Shown here in pieces: positions 1-8,785 of a stretch of DNA of 64,000 nucleotides. The notes below the pieces were generated by a model. The model was not told where the DNA came from. It made no database searches and saw nothing but the letters and a program-made list of their open reading frames with translations. The number at the start of each line of letters is the position of its first letter. Position 1 is the first letter of the stretch. This DNA comes from Oceanospirillaceae bacterium (GTDB taxonomy: Bacteria > Pseudomonadota > Gammaproteobacteria > Pseudomonadales > Oceanobacteraceae). The position numbers were made by a program, and so were the translations under genes. The stretch covers positions 558,001 through 622,000 of the forward strand of contig PBQA01000013.1 of assembly GCA_002724925.1 (NCBI GenBank), read 5' to 3'.

Positions 1-2
1 CA

Positions 3-425
3 GAGGTCGCGGCATATGAAAACTTCCACCCTGTTGAGCAGTTGAGGGTTTCTTCTCAGCAGGAGCTGGATACTCTGCTACAGCAGGTTCTTGAGCGTGG
101 TGGTGAGGGATTGATGCTGCATCGCTGGGACAGCTTCTATTTCGCCGGCCGCAGTAGTGACCTGCTAAAAGTCACCCCTCTGGAAGATGCAGAAGCCATC
201 GTGACTGGTTATGAGCCCGGGCAGGGGCGCTTAAAAGGGATGATGGGGGCGCTCAGGGTACGGCTGCAGAACGGCCGGGAAATGTTGCTTGGTACCGGCT
301 TTTCAGACGCAGAGAGACAGTCTCCACCGGCGCTGGGGGCGCGCGTTCGGTTTACCTTCCGGGGGCTGACCGCAGATGGTCTACCGCGCTTTGCCAGCTT
401 TGATCGGGTTCGCCCGCCCGAGTAA
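3..425 (+). CDS. ATP-dependent DNA ligase, C-terminal part (truncated by window edge)
   Basis: Only the last ~140 residues are in the window; the reading frame is open from base 3, so the real start lies upstream. The fragment carries the ligase motif IV-like stretch EGLMLHR and a motif V-like lysine segment (LLKVTP), followed by a small OB-fold-like C-terminal domain (VTGYEPGQGRLKGMMGALRV). This matches the short bacterial ATP-dependent ligases (LigE-like, nick-sealing, often periplasmic) rather than the NAD-dependent LigA. The catalytic lysine motif and any signal peptide are outside the window, so export cannot be judged. recJ follows 32 bp downstream on the same strand. Confidence 0.85.
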   Translation, partial: EVAAYENFHPVEQLRVSSQQELDTLLQQVLERGGEGLMLHRWDSFYFAGRSSDLLKVTPLEDAEAIVTGYEPGQGRLKGMMGALRVRLQNGREMLLGTGFSDAERQSPPALGARVRFTFRGLTADGLPRFASFDRVRPPE

Positions 426-457
426 ACTAGGCGTTTTTCCTCGTTCCGGAGATTCTA

Positions 458-2185
458 ATGACGCGTCAGGCGCCGCAAATACGGGTTCGGGAAGCAGATA
501 CTGATAAGACGCTTCCTGACCTGCACCCCGTACTTTCCCGTGTATATATGAGTCGTGGGATCTCTGACGTTGACGACCTTAATCTGCAGTTAGCGGGCCT
601 GATCCCTTATCATGAAATGCTCGGCATTGAAGAGGCGGTAACGGCGCTTTTACCTGTGGTGACTGAGGGAAAGCGGCTGCTTGTCGTCGGTGATTTTGAT
701 GCCGATGGGGCAACCAGTACAGCGGTGGCTCTGCGGGCACTGACCATAATGGGCGCCAGGGATCTGGATTACCTTGTGCCTAACCGTTTCGATTTTGGGT
801 ACGGCTTATCTCCTGAGCTGGTGGCGGTTGCCGTAGAGCGCCGACCGGACCTGATCATGACCGTCGACAACGGCATTGCCTCAGTGAGTGGTGTCGCGGC
901 AGCAAACGCAGCAGGTATCCCTGTGGTGGTGACCGATCACCACCTGCCCGGAGAAGATCTGCCTGATGCTTTAGCAATTGTAAATCCGAACCAGCACGGT
1001 TGTGCTTTCCCATCTAAGGCTGCCTGCGGCTGCACTGTTGTTTTCTATCTGATGCTGGCTTTACGTGCGCGTTTAGCGGAAGCCGGCTGGTTTGACCGAA
1101 TCGGAACCGGCCAGCCACCGAATCTGGCGTCGCTGATTGATCTGGTTGCACTGGCGACCGTTGCTGATGTCGTTCCGCTGGATAAGAACAATCGAATTCT
1201 GGTAGAGCAGGGGCTACGGCGTATACGCGCCGGAAAATGCCAACCAGGCATACTTGCTCTCCTGCAAGCCGCAAAGAGAGATCATCGGCAGCTGGTCTCT
1301 ACTGATCTGGGGTTTGCTGTCGGCCCAAGAATTAATGCAGCAGGCCGCCTTGATGATATGTCTTTGGGAATTGAGTGTCTGCTGACGGACGATTTCAACC
1401 GGGCTGTGGATATAGCCTCCGAATTGGATGCATTTAACCGTGACCGTCGCCAGATTGAGCAGGCGATGCAAGGTGAAGCACTCGTCTTACTTGAGCGAAT
1501 GGATACCGGCCCGGCCGAGGGTTACGGTGTTTGTCTCTATCACTCTGAGTGGCATCAGGGGGTTATTGGGATACTGGCGTCGAGAATTAAAGAGCGGCTG
1601 CATCGTCCTGTCATTGCATTTGCTCGTGGTGAAAATGGCGAGATCAAGGGCTCAGCTCGCTCAATCAGCGGATTACATATCCGCGATGCACTTGACCGTG
1701 TTGACCGTATGGCACCAGGTCTGATTGTTAAATTTGGCGGGCACGCTATGGCTGCCGGGCTGACGTTGGCCGCGGGTACCTTTGAGCGATTTCGCTCGTT
1801 ATTCGATGAGGTATGCCAGAGCATGCTCAGTGAAGACGCCTTGCAACAGACACTTGATACTGACGGGGTGCTCAATGCCGCGGATTTCAATATGGCGCTG
1901 GCAGAAGCGCTGCGCCTGGGAGGGCCTTGGGGACAGGCTTTTCCTGAGCCGCAGTTCTCGGGAAATTTTCGTCTGATTCAGCAACGTGTAGTTGGCGGTA
2001 ACCATCTGAAGCTTGTACTTCAACCGGAGGGCACTGACCAGGCGATTGATGCGATCTGGTTCGGAATAGATACGTCGGTGTGGCCAGACCATTCACGCGA
2101 AAAGGTCACCTGTGTTTATCAGCTCGATATCAATGAGTTTCGTGGTGAGCGAAATCTGCAGTTACGGGTTGTTCATATGGAATGA
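458..2185 (+). CDS. recJ: Single-stranded-DNA-specific 5'-3' exonuclease RecJ
   Basis: 575 residues, the usual RecJ length. The DHH phosphoesterase motifs are present in order: GDFDADGAT (about residues 77-85), TVDNGIAS, and the family-defining DHHLPG near residue 160. A DHHA1 domain with the KFGGHAMAAG signature follows, then a C-terminal OB-like domain. RecJ degrades single-stranded DNA in RecF-pathway recombination, mismatch repair and base excision repair, using Mn2+/Mg2+ bound by the Asp/His clusters. The ATG follows a CCGGAGA ribosome-binding site. Confidence 0.97.
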   Translation: MTRQAPQIRVREADTDKTLPDLHPVLSRVYMSRGISDVDDLNLQLAGLIPYHEMLGIEEAVTALLPVVTEGKRLLVVGDFDADGATSTAVALRALTIMGARDLDYLVPNRFDFGYGLSPELVAVAVERRPDLIMTVDNGIASVSGVAAANAAGIPVVVTDHHLPGEDLPDALAIVNPNQHGCAFPSKAACGCTVVFYLMLALRARLAEAGWFDRIGTGQPPNLASLIDLVALATVADVVPLDKNNRILVEQGLRRIRAGKCQPGILALLQAAKRDHRQLVSTDLGFAVGPRINAAGRLDDMSLGIECLLTDDFNRAVDIASELDAFNRDRRQIEQAMQGEALVLLERMDTGPAEGYGVCLYHSEWHQGVIGILASRIKERLHRPVIAFARGENGEIKGSARSISGLHIRDALDRVDRMAPGLIVKFGGHAMAAGLTLAAGTFERFRSLFDEVCQSMLSEDALQQTLDTDGVLNAADFNMALAEALRLGGPWGQAFPEPQFSGNFRLIQQRVVGGNHLKLVLQPEGTDQAIDAIWFGIDTSVWPDHSREKVTCVYQLDINEFRGERNLQLRVVHME

Positions 2186-2212
2186 TTCACACACACCTTC
2201 AGGGAGGAAGGT

Positions 2213-2635
2213 ATGAAGTCACACATCATTATGACATTTTTAGTGGCGCTGCCAGTCAGCGCCGAGATATATCAGTGGCGTGATCAGCATGGCCAACTGC
2301 ATTTTTCAGATCGGGCACCAGAAAACAGGGAGCATGCAATAAAGGACTTAGCGCCTATCAGTACCTACGAGTCTGTTATCCCTGATATCAAAGATGAGTC
2401 CAAAGCCCGGAAAGCCCGCAATCAATCCCGGCTTGAGAGCAAAAAGAAACAGCGCCTCGCTGACGAGAAGGCCGCTCGACTGAAGGCGAGTCGCGAGAAA
2501 AAATGTCGGCAGGCTCGGCAGGACTATCGCTCGGGTGAGGGCCGTTATCGTGCTCAGCCCGGACTCGACGACCTGAAGAAAGCGCGTCGCCGTATTGATG
2601 CCATCAATGAACGTATTAAGGTGTACTGCTACTGA
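2213..2635 (+). CDS. DUF4124 domain-containing secreted protein
   Basis: 140 residues with a short Sec-type signal peptide (cleavage probably after VSA, around residue 17). The mature start EIYQWRDQHGQLHFSDRAP is the typical DUF4124 module, a small beta domain with a W-D-G-H-Y/F-S-D pattern. The rest is a basic, lysine/arginine-rich, probably helical or coiled-coil tail (KARKARNQSRLESKKKQR) ending with paired cysteines. A strong ribosome-binding site (GGGAGGAAGGT) precedes the ATG, 27 bp after recJ. DUF4124 proteins are envelope proteins of unknown biochemical role. Confidence 0.85.
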   Translation: MKSHIIMTFLVALPVSAEIYQWRDQHGQLHFSDRAPENREHAIKDLAPISTYESVIPDIKDESKARKARNQSRLESKKKQRLADEKAARLKASREKKCRQARQDYRSGEGRYRAQPGLDDLKKARRRIDAINERIKVYCY

Positions 2636-2816
2636 CTATCAGGGCAGAGGGCCACCTTTGTAAAAAAATGTGTCGCCTGCTCGTGAATGCATGTTACGGC
2701 GTCTCGCTAATCCTCTGTTTTGCCTGACTTTTCATACGTTTTACCCCACAGGTCTTTTGCCTGCCGCTCTGGTTGCTAGTCTCAGAAAGAGAGGGTGTCT
2801 AATTGAGGTTGTGGTG

Positions 2817-4019
2817 ATGAAGTCTGCTCTGCTGATTCTGGCAGCGATTCTGATCAGTGGGGGTCTGTACGCAGTGATGACTCCGGGCACCCACATGCAT
2901 ATCGTTCTGGTCGGAAATGTCACTGGTGCCATGGCAGCCAGAGATCAGGAAATGCTGGCTCTGATTGAGTCACGCTTCAGAGCCTCTGAGTCAGACCTGG
3001 GCATCACATTCAGATTTTCAGTCTTCGATGCTAGCCTGCCTTCCGAACAGCTAACCAATGAATTCAGTCGTATCTCCGATGAGGCTCCAGCAGACCTGGT
3101 GATTGGCTGTGGCGACTCTTTCTGTCTTCGACAGGTGTTGCCACTGGCCGAGAATAATAATCTGACCTTCCTGTACCCCGGTGCATCAGAGGGGCTCTTC
3201 GACAGTGCCTCGCTTATACACCTTGGACCAGTACCCAATCAGTTTCTTGTCCCCTCGCTAAGCTGGGTAAGGCAGCACCTTGGCAACAGCATAATGTACC
3301 TCGGGGGTGAGGATATACGTTCTCGTATGCTGGGGCGTATGCTCCGTCAACACCTTCTGCCTGTTTCTGGTATTGAGATGGTTTCGGAGGAATATCTGGG
3401 CGCATACGAACAGGTTCCATCAATACTGGAAAAAATAAGAGACTATCAACCGGATGTTCTTTTATTTGATGCATGTGACTGGCTGAGCCACCCCAACTTC
3501 TCGTCTGAATTTTCTCAGGCGGACATCCGGATTTTTTCACTGTGTACTGACTCTGATCAGCCCGTCGCCAGTAACTACTATTTCGTAAGTCACTATTTTG
3601 ATCACCCGCACAATAAGGCAAATGTCGAATTTAAGAGCTTTATTACAGTGAATAACACAACACCAGATGCTTTGAGTGCGATGGCGGTTGGAGCTGCAGA
3701 CCTGGTGATTTCGCTGCTCCGCGACAGAGAAATGACTGCGGCAGAAATCAGCTACGCACTGCGGGGCCGGAATCTTCTGAGTGCAGCAGGCTCGGTGGCG
3801 GTCGACGTTAATGAAGAAGGCACCTGGCATACTTTATTTATTGGACAGAACAACCAGGGCGAAAAGAGATTGCTCTGGATGTCGGATGCGAAGCTGCGCC
3901 CGGAGATGTTTCCCGGCAGCGAAGGCCCCTCTGACTGGCTTCACAACGTCACTATTTACTGGAGAAATAATAGAGGTCGCTACCGCACAGGCAGTATAGG
4001 GGGGGAAGAATGGCTGTGA
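2817..4019 (+). CDS. ABC-type periplasmic substrate-binding protein (branched-chain amino acid/amide type), probably a sensor partner
   Basis: I chose the ATG at 2817 because it begins a clean hydrophobic N-terminus (MKSALLILAAILISGGLYAVM) behind a GAGG site; an in-frame start at 2670 would add 49 residues that do not look coding. About 400 residues with the type I periplasmic-binding fold: an opening strand HIVLVGNVTG, a mid segment DLVIGCGDSFC, and a second lobe IMYLGGEDIRSRMLGRML. It resembles the Leu/Ile/Val-amide-urea binding family. No permease or ATPase gene is adjacent. Its 3' end overlaps the histidine kinase start by 10 bp, so the two are probably translationally coupled and the protein may present a ligand to the kinase rather than feed a transporter. 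The ligand is unknown. Confidence 0.75.
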   Translation: MKSALLILAAILISGGLYAVMTPGTHMHIVLVGNVTGAMAARDQEMLALIESRFRASESDLGITFRFSVFDASLPSEQLTNEFSRISDEAPADLVIGCGDSFCLRQVLPLAENNNLTFLYPGASEGLFDSASLIHLGPVPNQFLVPSLSWVRQHLGNSIMYLGGEDIRSRMLGRMLRQHLLPVSGIEMVSEEYLGAYEQVPSILEKIRDYQPDVLLFDACDWLSHPNFSSEFSQADIRIFSLCTDSDQPVASNYYFVSHYFDHPHNKANVEFKSFITVNNTTPDALSAMAVGAADLVISLLRDREMTAAEISYALRGRNLLSAAGSVAVDVNEEGTWHTLFIGQNNQGEKRLLWMSDAKLRPEMFPGSEGPSDWLHNVTIYWRNNRGRYRTGSIGGEEWL

Positions 4020-5986
4020 AGCTCTCTGGTGTCTCGATAAAGAATTTTATCAACGCAGTGCAGCGATATGAGTTTCGCAGTATGCGTGGTCGTCTTCTTA
4101 CCTGGATGATGATCACTGCGTTAATTCCTGCCTTTTTTCTGGTACTCATAGGGCTTATGTATGCCGAGCGGCAGCTGGAAAAACGTGCGCTCGCCGATTT
4201 AAGTTCATCCTCAAAGCGTTTACATCACGATATCAGCCTGATCGTGAATTCTCCTCTGGAAACCGTCCGGGTATTTTCGCGCTCGCCATACTTACGTGAC
4301 GCGTTGAATGACTTCTCCTCAGTGTTTGATAGAGACGAACTTTATTCTATGGACTATCAGGATATGCAGGATAAATATTGGGCGTATTTTTCATTGTATG
4401 CAGAGAAAAATCGTCTCCGCGATCTATTAATTCTCAACAAGCAGGGAGAGGTCGTATTTTCAGCCGTGCAGAGTGAGGCTTATGGAGCAGACATTACGCA
4501 CATCGACTACATCGGCACTGGAATGCAGGCAGCATACAACAAGGCCCTTTGGCAAATGGACTCAGCCATCGCTTTCTCATCGACCGATATGGACGAAAGG
4601 ACCTATGCATTCCTTGCGGCTCCGGTCGTTGACGACACCTTGCTAGGTGTCATTATTCTGATCCCTGAACCTGAAGAACTGGAGCGCCTGCTTTCGATTC
4701 ACAGTCATAGCGGCCAGGTTGTGAATCTCTATTCGGAGAAAACAGCCGTTGGCTATAAATCACTCTTTAACGATGACGCTGTCGATCGAACCTCTTCTCT
4801 GGGAAAGCGTCTGTCCGGTGCCATGCTGGGGACTGACTTCGACGGAGAATTAGATTACTGGAAGGGCGACTGGTTGGTCAGTATACGGTTGGTACCAGTA
4901 CTACAGTCGGTTCTTGTTCAGCGTCGCGATAAAGACGTTGTTCTGCAATCTGTCAGAGAGCTCAGATACGGAGGCTGGGGAATAACGCTTGTTGTCCTGA
5001 TCATGACATTTGTGTTGTCCCGTCGTCTGTCTCATAACCTTGCTGCTCCTGTTTTTAGTCTGACTGAGAGTATTGAGCGTATATCTGAAGGAGATCGCGA
5101 AGTATCTGTGGACGTAAACCGAAAGGACGAGCTGGGGAAGTTGGCTCAACAATTTAATCAGATGGCGGTGTCACTGAGAGATACGCAGGCACAGTTAGTA
5201 CAGACGGAAAAAATGGCTTCTATCGGTCACCTGGCAGCTGGGGTTGCGCACGAGATAAACAATCCGATGAGCGTCGTTACAGCCAATATGACAACGATGA
5301 AAGAATACGCCGCGACCTATGTAAAACTGGCTGAACTATTCTCGCGATACCTGAAGACTCAGGGGGATGAATCTGAACAACGTCAGGAGGTTCTTGATGA
5401 ACTGGAAGCTTTCGAGAAGGATGAAGACATTGGTTTCGTTCATCAGGATATGAAAGCGCTGTTACAGGATTCACAATTAGGGTTGTTCAGGATTCAGCAC
5501 ATCGTCAGTAGCCTGAAGTTATTCTCCGAGCTGGACAAATCGGAGGAGGAAGAAATAAACCTGAGAGAAACCCTTGAGCAGGTGGTCAGCGATGTAGCAC
5601 CAGCACAATCCCGCCAGGTAGAGATAACCTACGACATTGAACTGGACGGTAAAGTGAAGGTCAAACCCGAACAGATGCGAAGAGTATTCTCCGCAATAAT
5701 AGATAATGCCGTCAGGGCTTGTGTGGACAAGGGCAGCCTGCGAATCAAAGCCTGGAGACAGGATTCAGTACTGCTGATCGACTTCCAGGATACGGGGTGT
5801 GGAATGGCTCCTGACCAGGTAAGCCAGGTTCTTGATCCTTTCTTCACCACACGTGAAGTCGGGGAGGGAATCGGCCTGGGACTTTCAGTGGCACACTCCA
5901 TTGTTGAAGCGCATGCAGGTACACTCAATGTTGCCAGTAAAGAGGGGCGTGGTACCCGGGTTCGAATAGCCCTGCCGGGGCACTGA
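4010..5986 (+). CDS. Membrane-bound sensor histidine kinase (Cache-like/HAMP/HisKA/HATPase_c)
   Basis: 658 residues. A first membrane segment lies at about 29-50, a roughly 270-residue periplasmic region with a helical start and alpha/beta body resembles double-Cache sensors, and a second membrane segment lies at about 322-343. HAMP follows, then HisKA with GHLAAGVAHEINNPM (phospho-acceptor His414), then HATPase_c with N box (DNAVRAC), G1 (DTGCGMAP) and G2 (GEGIGLGLS). No receiver domain is fused and no response regulator lies beside it, so it is an orphan kinase by context. The start overlaps the binding-protein gene by 10 bp. The HisKA variant with NNPM is typical of NtrB/DctB-like kinases. 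Confidence 0.9.
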   Translation: MAVKLSGVSIKNFINAVQRYEFRSMRGRLLTWMMITALIPAFFLVLIGLMYAERQLEKRALADLSSSSKRLHHDISLIVNSPLETVRVFSRSPYLRDALNDFSSVFDRDELYSMDYQDMQDKYWAYFSLYAEKNRLRDLLILNKQGEVVFSAVQSEAYGADITHIDYIGTGMQAAYNKALWQMDSAIAFSSTDMDERTYAFLAAPVVDDTLLGVIILIPEPEELERLLSIHSHSGQVVNLYSEKTAVGYKSLFNDDAVDRTSSLGKRLSGAMLGTDFDGELDYWKGDWLVSIRLVPVLQSVLVQRRDKDVVLQSVRELRYGGWGITLVVLIMTFVLSRRLSHNLAAPVFSLTESIERISEGDREVSVDVNRKDELGKLAQQFNQMAVSLRDTQAQLVQTEKMASIGHLAAGVAHEINNPMSVVTANMTTMKEYAATYVKLAELFSRYLKTQGDESEQRQEVLDELEAFEKDEDIGFVHQDMKALLQDSQLGLFRIQHIVSSLKLFSELDKSEEEEINLRETLEQVVSDVAPAQSRQVEITYDIELDGKVKVKPEQMRRVFSAIIDNAVRACVDKGSLRIKAWRQDSVLLIDFQDTGCGMAPDQVSQVLDPFFTTREVGEGIGLGLSVAHSIVEAHAGTLNVASKEGRGTRVRIALPGH

Positions 5987-6018
5987 AACTGGCTGCTTAG
6001 TTTACCGTCATTGCGCTT

Positions 6019-6047
6019 TTGATTTATCGTCCCCGCGCTCTTATAGT
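6019..6047 (+). promoter_or_regulatory. Sigma-70-type promoter for the TIGR03546/TIGR03545 genes
   Basis: TTGATT at 6019-6024, a 17-bp spacer, and TATAGT at 6042-6047, ending 42 bp before the ATG at 6090 and beginning 32 bp after the histidine kinase stop. Spacing is ideal and both hexamers match consensus at four or five positions. Confidence 0.55.
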
Positions 6048-6089
6048 GGCTACCTGGATACCCTGATTGGCGACCAACGGAGTGCAGAC

Positions 6090-6602
6090 ATGCTGTCGTT
6101 ACTTGCAAGACTATTTAAAGCTCTGAATTCAGAAGCTGCACCGGGCCAAGTCGCATTTGGCTTTGCGTTGGCTATGATCCCCGGGTTTACGCCTTTATTC
6201 TCTCTGATCAATCTCGTTGTTTTACTTCTGGCCTGTATTCTTCGCGTCAACTTCAGTGCCTTTATTCTGGGCGTGGTTGTATTTTCTGCTATTGGTTATC
6301 TACTCGATCCTGTATCGGCAGAACTGGGTGAATACTTCTTAACCTTACCCTCGCTCACCGATACCTGGACTCAGCTGTACCAGAATGACTGGATGAGAAT
6401 ATCGTCTTTCAATAACACGGTGGCGATGGGGGGGCTCGTTATTTCAGTTTGCTTATTGGTACCTGTGACGCTGGTCAGCCGTATTCTTATTCTGCAGTAC
6501 CGTAAGCGTGTTCTGAACTGGGTTAACCGCTTAAAAATTGTTCAGGCACTCAAAGCGACTAAGTTCTGGTCTATCTACAGCAAATTTTCGGAGTATTCAT
6601 GA
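6090..6602 (+). CDS. TIGR03546 family inner-membrane protein
   Basis: 170 residues with about four hydrophobic segments. The N-terminal pattern (LLARLFKALNSEAAPGQ..., then a hydrophobic stretch with IPGFTPLF) is that of the TIGR03546 family, small integral membrane proteins found next to TIGR03545 proteins in many gammaproteobacteria. The stop overlaps the next start as ATGA, so the pair is translationally coupled. Function is not known; the conserved pairing suggests an envelope role together with the downstream protein. Confidence 0.8.
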   Translation: MLSLLARLFKALNSEAAPGQVAFGFALAMIPGFTPLFSLINLVVLLLACILRVNFSAFILGVVVFSAIGYLLDPVSAELGEYFLTLPSLTDTWTQLYQNDWMRISSFNNTVAMGGLVISVCLLVPVTLVSRILILQYRKRVLNWVNRLKIVQALKATKFWSIYSKFSEYS

Positions 6603-8449
6603 CTAAATGGATGCGCTGGTCAGGCCTCTTGGGCTTCCTGGCTGTCGTGGGTTTGATTGCTGCCCTGTTTATTTTCCTGCTGCCGTTTCTTATTAAGTCT
6701 GGAATTGAATTCGCGGGCACCAAATTAGCTGGCGCTAAAGTCACCGTTGATGATGCAGACGTTACCCTCTCGCCTTTAGGCGTTCGTCTTCAAGGGTTGC
6801 AGGTTGCAGATGCACGCGCGCCCATGATGAATCTGCTTGAATTCGATGAAGCCATTGCGGACCTTGAGCTGGCACCGCTGATGATCGGTAAAGCGATCAG
6901 CAATGAACTGTCGGTATCGAATTTGAGGTTTCATACAGAGCGTGAAACCAGTGGCGCACTAGAGGTCGTAACGACCGAGGATGAGGAAGAAAAATCACCA
7001 TCATTGAAAGAGAAAGCGTCTGAAGCACTGCCATCTGTTGACGAAGTGTTGGCCAGAGAGACATTGGGCACACCCCAGGCCGGTGAAGCCCTGAAGTCTG
7101 CATGGAGTGAAAACAGTCAACGTGTCGACCAGGCCTTTGACAAGGTTCCTGACGATAATTCAATTGCCGAGTACGAAGACCGTATTAGAGCCATTACATC
7201 CGGGCGGCTGGAGTCTTTAGAAGACTTTCGTGAACGGAAGAAGAAACTGGATGATCTTAAAGAGCAGTTTAAGCAGGATCGCGAGGCAGTCCGAGACGCT
7301 CGTGATGTTGTTCGTTCTGCCAAGTCTGAAGTGTCTGAGAAGCTTGCTGCGCTTCGCAATGCTCCGTCCGAGGATCTTGCCTACCTGAAAGACAAATATC
7401 AGCTGAGTGGCGCTGGGGTATCCAATATCACCGGACTGCTGTTCGGTGATGATGCTGCTAACTGGGCCCGAGAGGCCCTGTATTGGTATGAAAAGATAAA
7501 GCCATACCTCGAGTCAGACAGCGAGGAGGACGCGGCCGAACAGGAAGATGAAAAAGCGCCACGGCTAGCCGGGCGTTTCGTACACTTTCCGAGTGACGAT
7601 CCATGGCCAGATTTTATGATTCGATCTGCACGACTGACCGGCCCGTTTGATGGAGGCCAGTTGGTTATTTCCGGGCGTGATATTACTCACCAACAGACTG
7701 TAACTGGTCGACCTGCGGTGTTTACGGCCAGCGGTGATGGACTGCAGAAAATCGGTGATCTGGATGGACGTCTGGTACTGAATCATACTCTTGGTAATTC
7801 GAAAGACACTCTGACGCTCGCTATCAGTGACTGGAAAATGGCGCCGTTGAATCTCGGTGTCGCGGGAGCAAAGCTTGCGTCTTCACGAGTGAAGTTGGAT
7901 GCCACTGCAGAGGTCATCAGAGGCGAACTGGACGCCGACCTTGACGCCAATGTTACGCAGGCGAAGTTCACCGGTGACGGGCAGACTCTGTTTGCACGAG
8001 AGCTTAATGGCGCGCTACAGGGCATCAATACCTTTAATGTCGACGCTGGAGTGACTGGGCGCCTGAAGAATCCGGATGTATCTTTTGGGTCGGACCTGGA
8101 TCGCCAGATTAATAGCGCAATCAGTCAGCGTATTCGTGCCAAGCAGGATGAGTTTGAGCAGAGGCTGAAAAACCGTTTGAATGACACCATGTCAGAATAT
8201 GCAGGTGAATATGCAGACGAACTGCAACTGTTAGCCGCGATGGAAGGTTCGCTTGATGATAAACTCTCCGCCCTGAAAGATCTCGCTTCAGCTGAGTTGG
8301 AAGACTTTAAAGCACAGCAGGAACGTGAAGCGAGGGAAAAGCTCGACGCTGAAAAAGCAGCCGCAGAAGAGAAAGCGCGGAAAGAAGCAGAGGCAAGGAA
8401 GAAAGAATTGAAAGATCAAGCGAAAGATAAACTAAAGAACCTATTCTGA
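6599..8449 (+). CDS. TIGR03545 family envelope protein
   Basis: 616 residues with one N-terminal membrane anchor (about residues 9-31) and a large periplasmic body. The first part is AsmA-like in style (VDDADVTLSPLGVRLQGLQVAD), the centre (about 190-260) is a charged coiled coil (RERKKKLDDLKEQFKQ), and the C-terminus is a long Ala/Glu/Lys helix. Size and layout fit the TIGR03545 family, which is nearly always beside TIGR03546. The start shares ATGA with the upstream gene, and the stop TGA overlaps the ATG of the next gene by one base, making a three-gene unit. The molecular role is unknown; the AsmA resemblance hints at lipid or outer-membrane homeostasis, as inference only. Confidence 0.8.
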   Translation: MTKWMRWSGLLGFLAVVGLIAALFIFLLPFLIKSGIEFAGTKLAGAKVTVDDADVTLSPLGVRLQGLQVADARAPMMNLLEFDEAIADLELAPLMIGKAISNELSVSNLRFHTERETSGALEVVTTEDEEEKSPSLKEKASEALPSVDEVLARETLGTPQAGEALKSAWSENSQRVDQAFDKVPDDNSIAEYEDRIRAITSGRLESLEDFRERKKKLDDLKEQFKQDREAVRDARDVVRSAKSEVSEKLAALRNAPSEDLAYLKDKYQLSGAGVSNITGLLFGDDAANWAREALYWYEKIKPYLESDSEEDAAEQEDEKAPRLAGRFVHFPSDDPWPDFMIRSARLTGPFDGGQLVISGRDITHQQTVTGRPAVFTASGDGLQKIGDLDGRLVLNHTLGNSKDTLTLAISDWKMAPLNLGVAGAKLASSRVKLDATAEVIRGELDADLDANVTQAKFTGDGQTLFARELNGALQGINTFNVDAGVTGRLKNPDVSFGSDLDRQINSAISQRIRAKQDEFEQRLKNRLNDTMSEYAGEYADELQLLAAMEGSLDDKLSALKDLASAELEDFKAQQEREAREKLDAEKAAAEEKARKEAEARKKELKDQAKDKLKNLF

Positions 8450-8772
8450 TGCAGACCCGATTACTAACACCTGAAGAGTTTAAAGCCACGCATTTCTCTC
8501 CTGCGCGGGTAGAGGACAGCACACCCACTCCGGATTTCTGGATTTATGTGCAGGCGATCCCAGCAGAGCATTTTGGCATATTTGATTGCCGTGAAGGTCA
8601 GGTGACCCACGTTTACCGCATGGGAAACGAATATGAGCATGTACTGATCAATAGCCAGTATCAGGGTGTTGCTATGGTGGTGGTGGTCGACCTGAGCAGC
8701 AAATCAGTGCATGGACATTATCTTCTCGATGTGAACCCTCCGGGGACTCAAACCCCGGAAGAAACTGCATAA
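8449..8772 (+). CDS. Conserved hypothetical protein, 107 residues
   Basis: Starts on the ATG inside the TGATG stop/start overlap with the TIGR03545 gene, so it is probably translated by coupling. No signal peptide or membrane segment. The sequence suggests a compact alpha/beta fold with a central hydrophobic strand (GVAMVVVVDL) and several aromatic residues, ending in a Pro/Glu-rich tail. I do not recognise the family. Its place at the end of the TIGR03546/03545 operon is the only functional clue. Confidence 0.7.
   Translation: MQTRLLTPEEFKATHFSPARVEDSTPTPDFWIYVQAIPAEHFGIFDCREGQVTHVYRMGNEYEHVLINSQYQGVAMVVVVDLSSKSVHGHYLLDVNPPGTQTPEETA
8739..8759. terminator. Hairpin at the convergent junction
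   Basis: A 7-bp inverted repeat TCCGGGG / CCCCGGA with a 7-nt loop lies at the end of the 107-residue gene. A second smaller inverted repeat (CCGGAG / CTCCGG) follows at about 8778-8795, at the end of the opposing SDR gene. Neither has a clear T-tract, so a terminator role is inferred from convergent context. Confidence 0.4.
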
Positions 8773-8785
8773 TTTACCCGGAGGC

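Noticed and set aside
2670-2816. Upstream extension of the periplasmic-binding protein gene
   Set aside because: The 49 extra residues lack coding character and would hide the signal/anchor sequence that begins at 2817.
5629-6108. 159-codon ORF on the minus strand over the kinase end
   Set aside because: Shadow of the HATPase_c region; it also runs over the promoter at 6019-6047.
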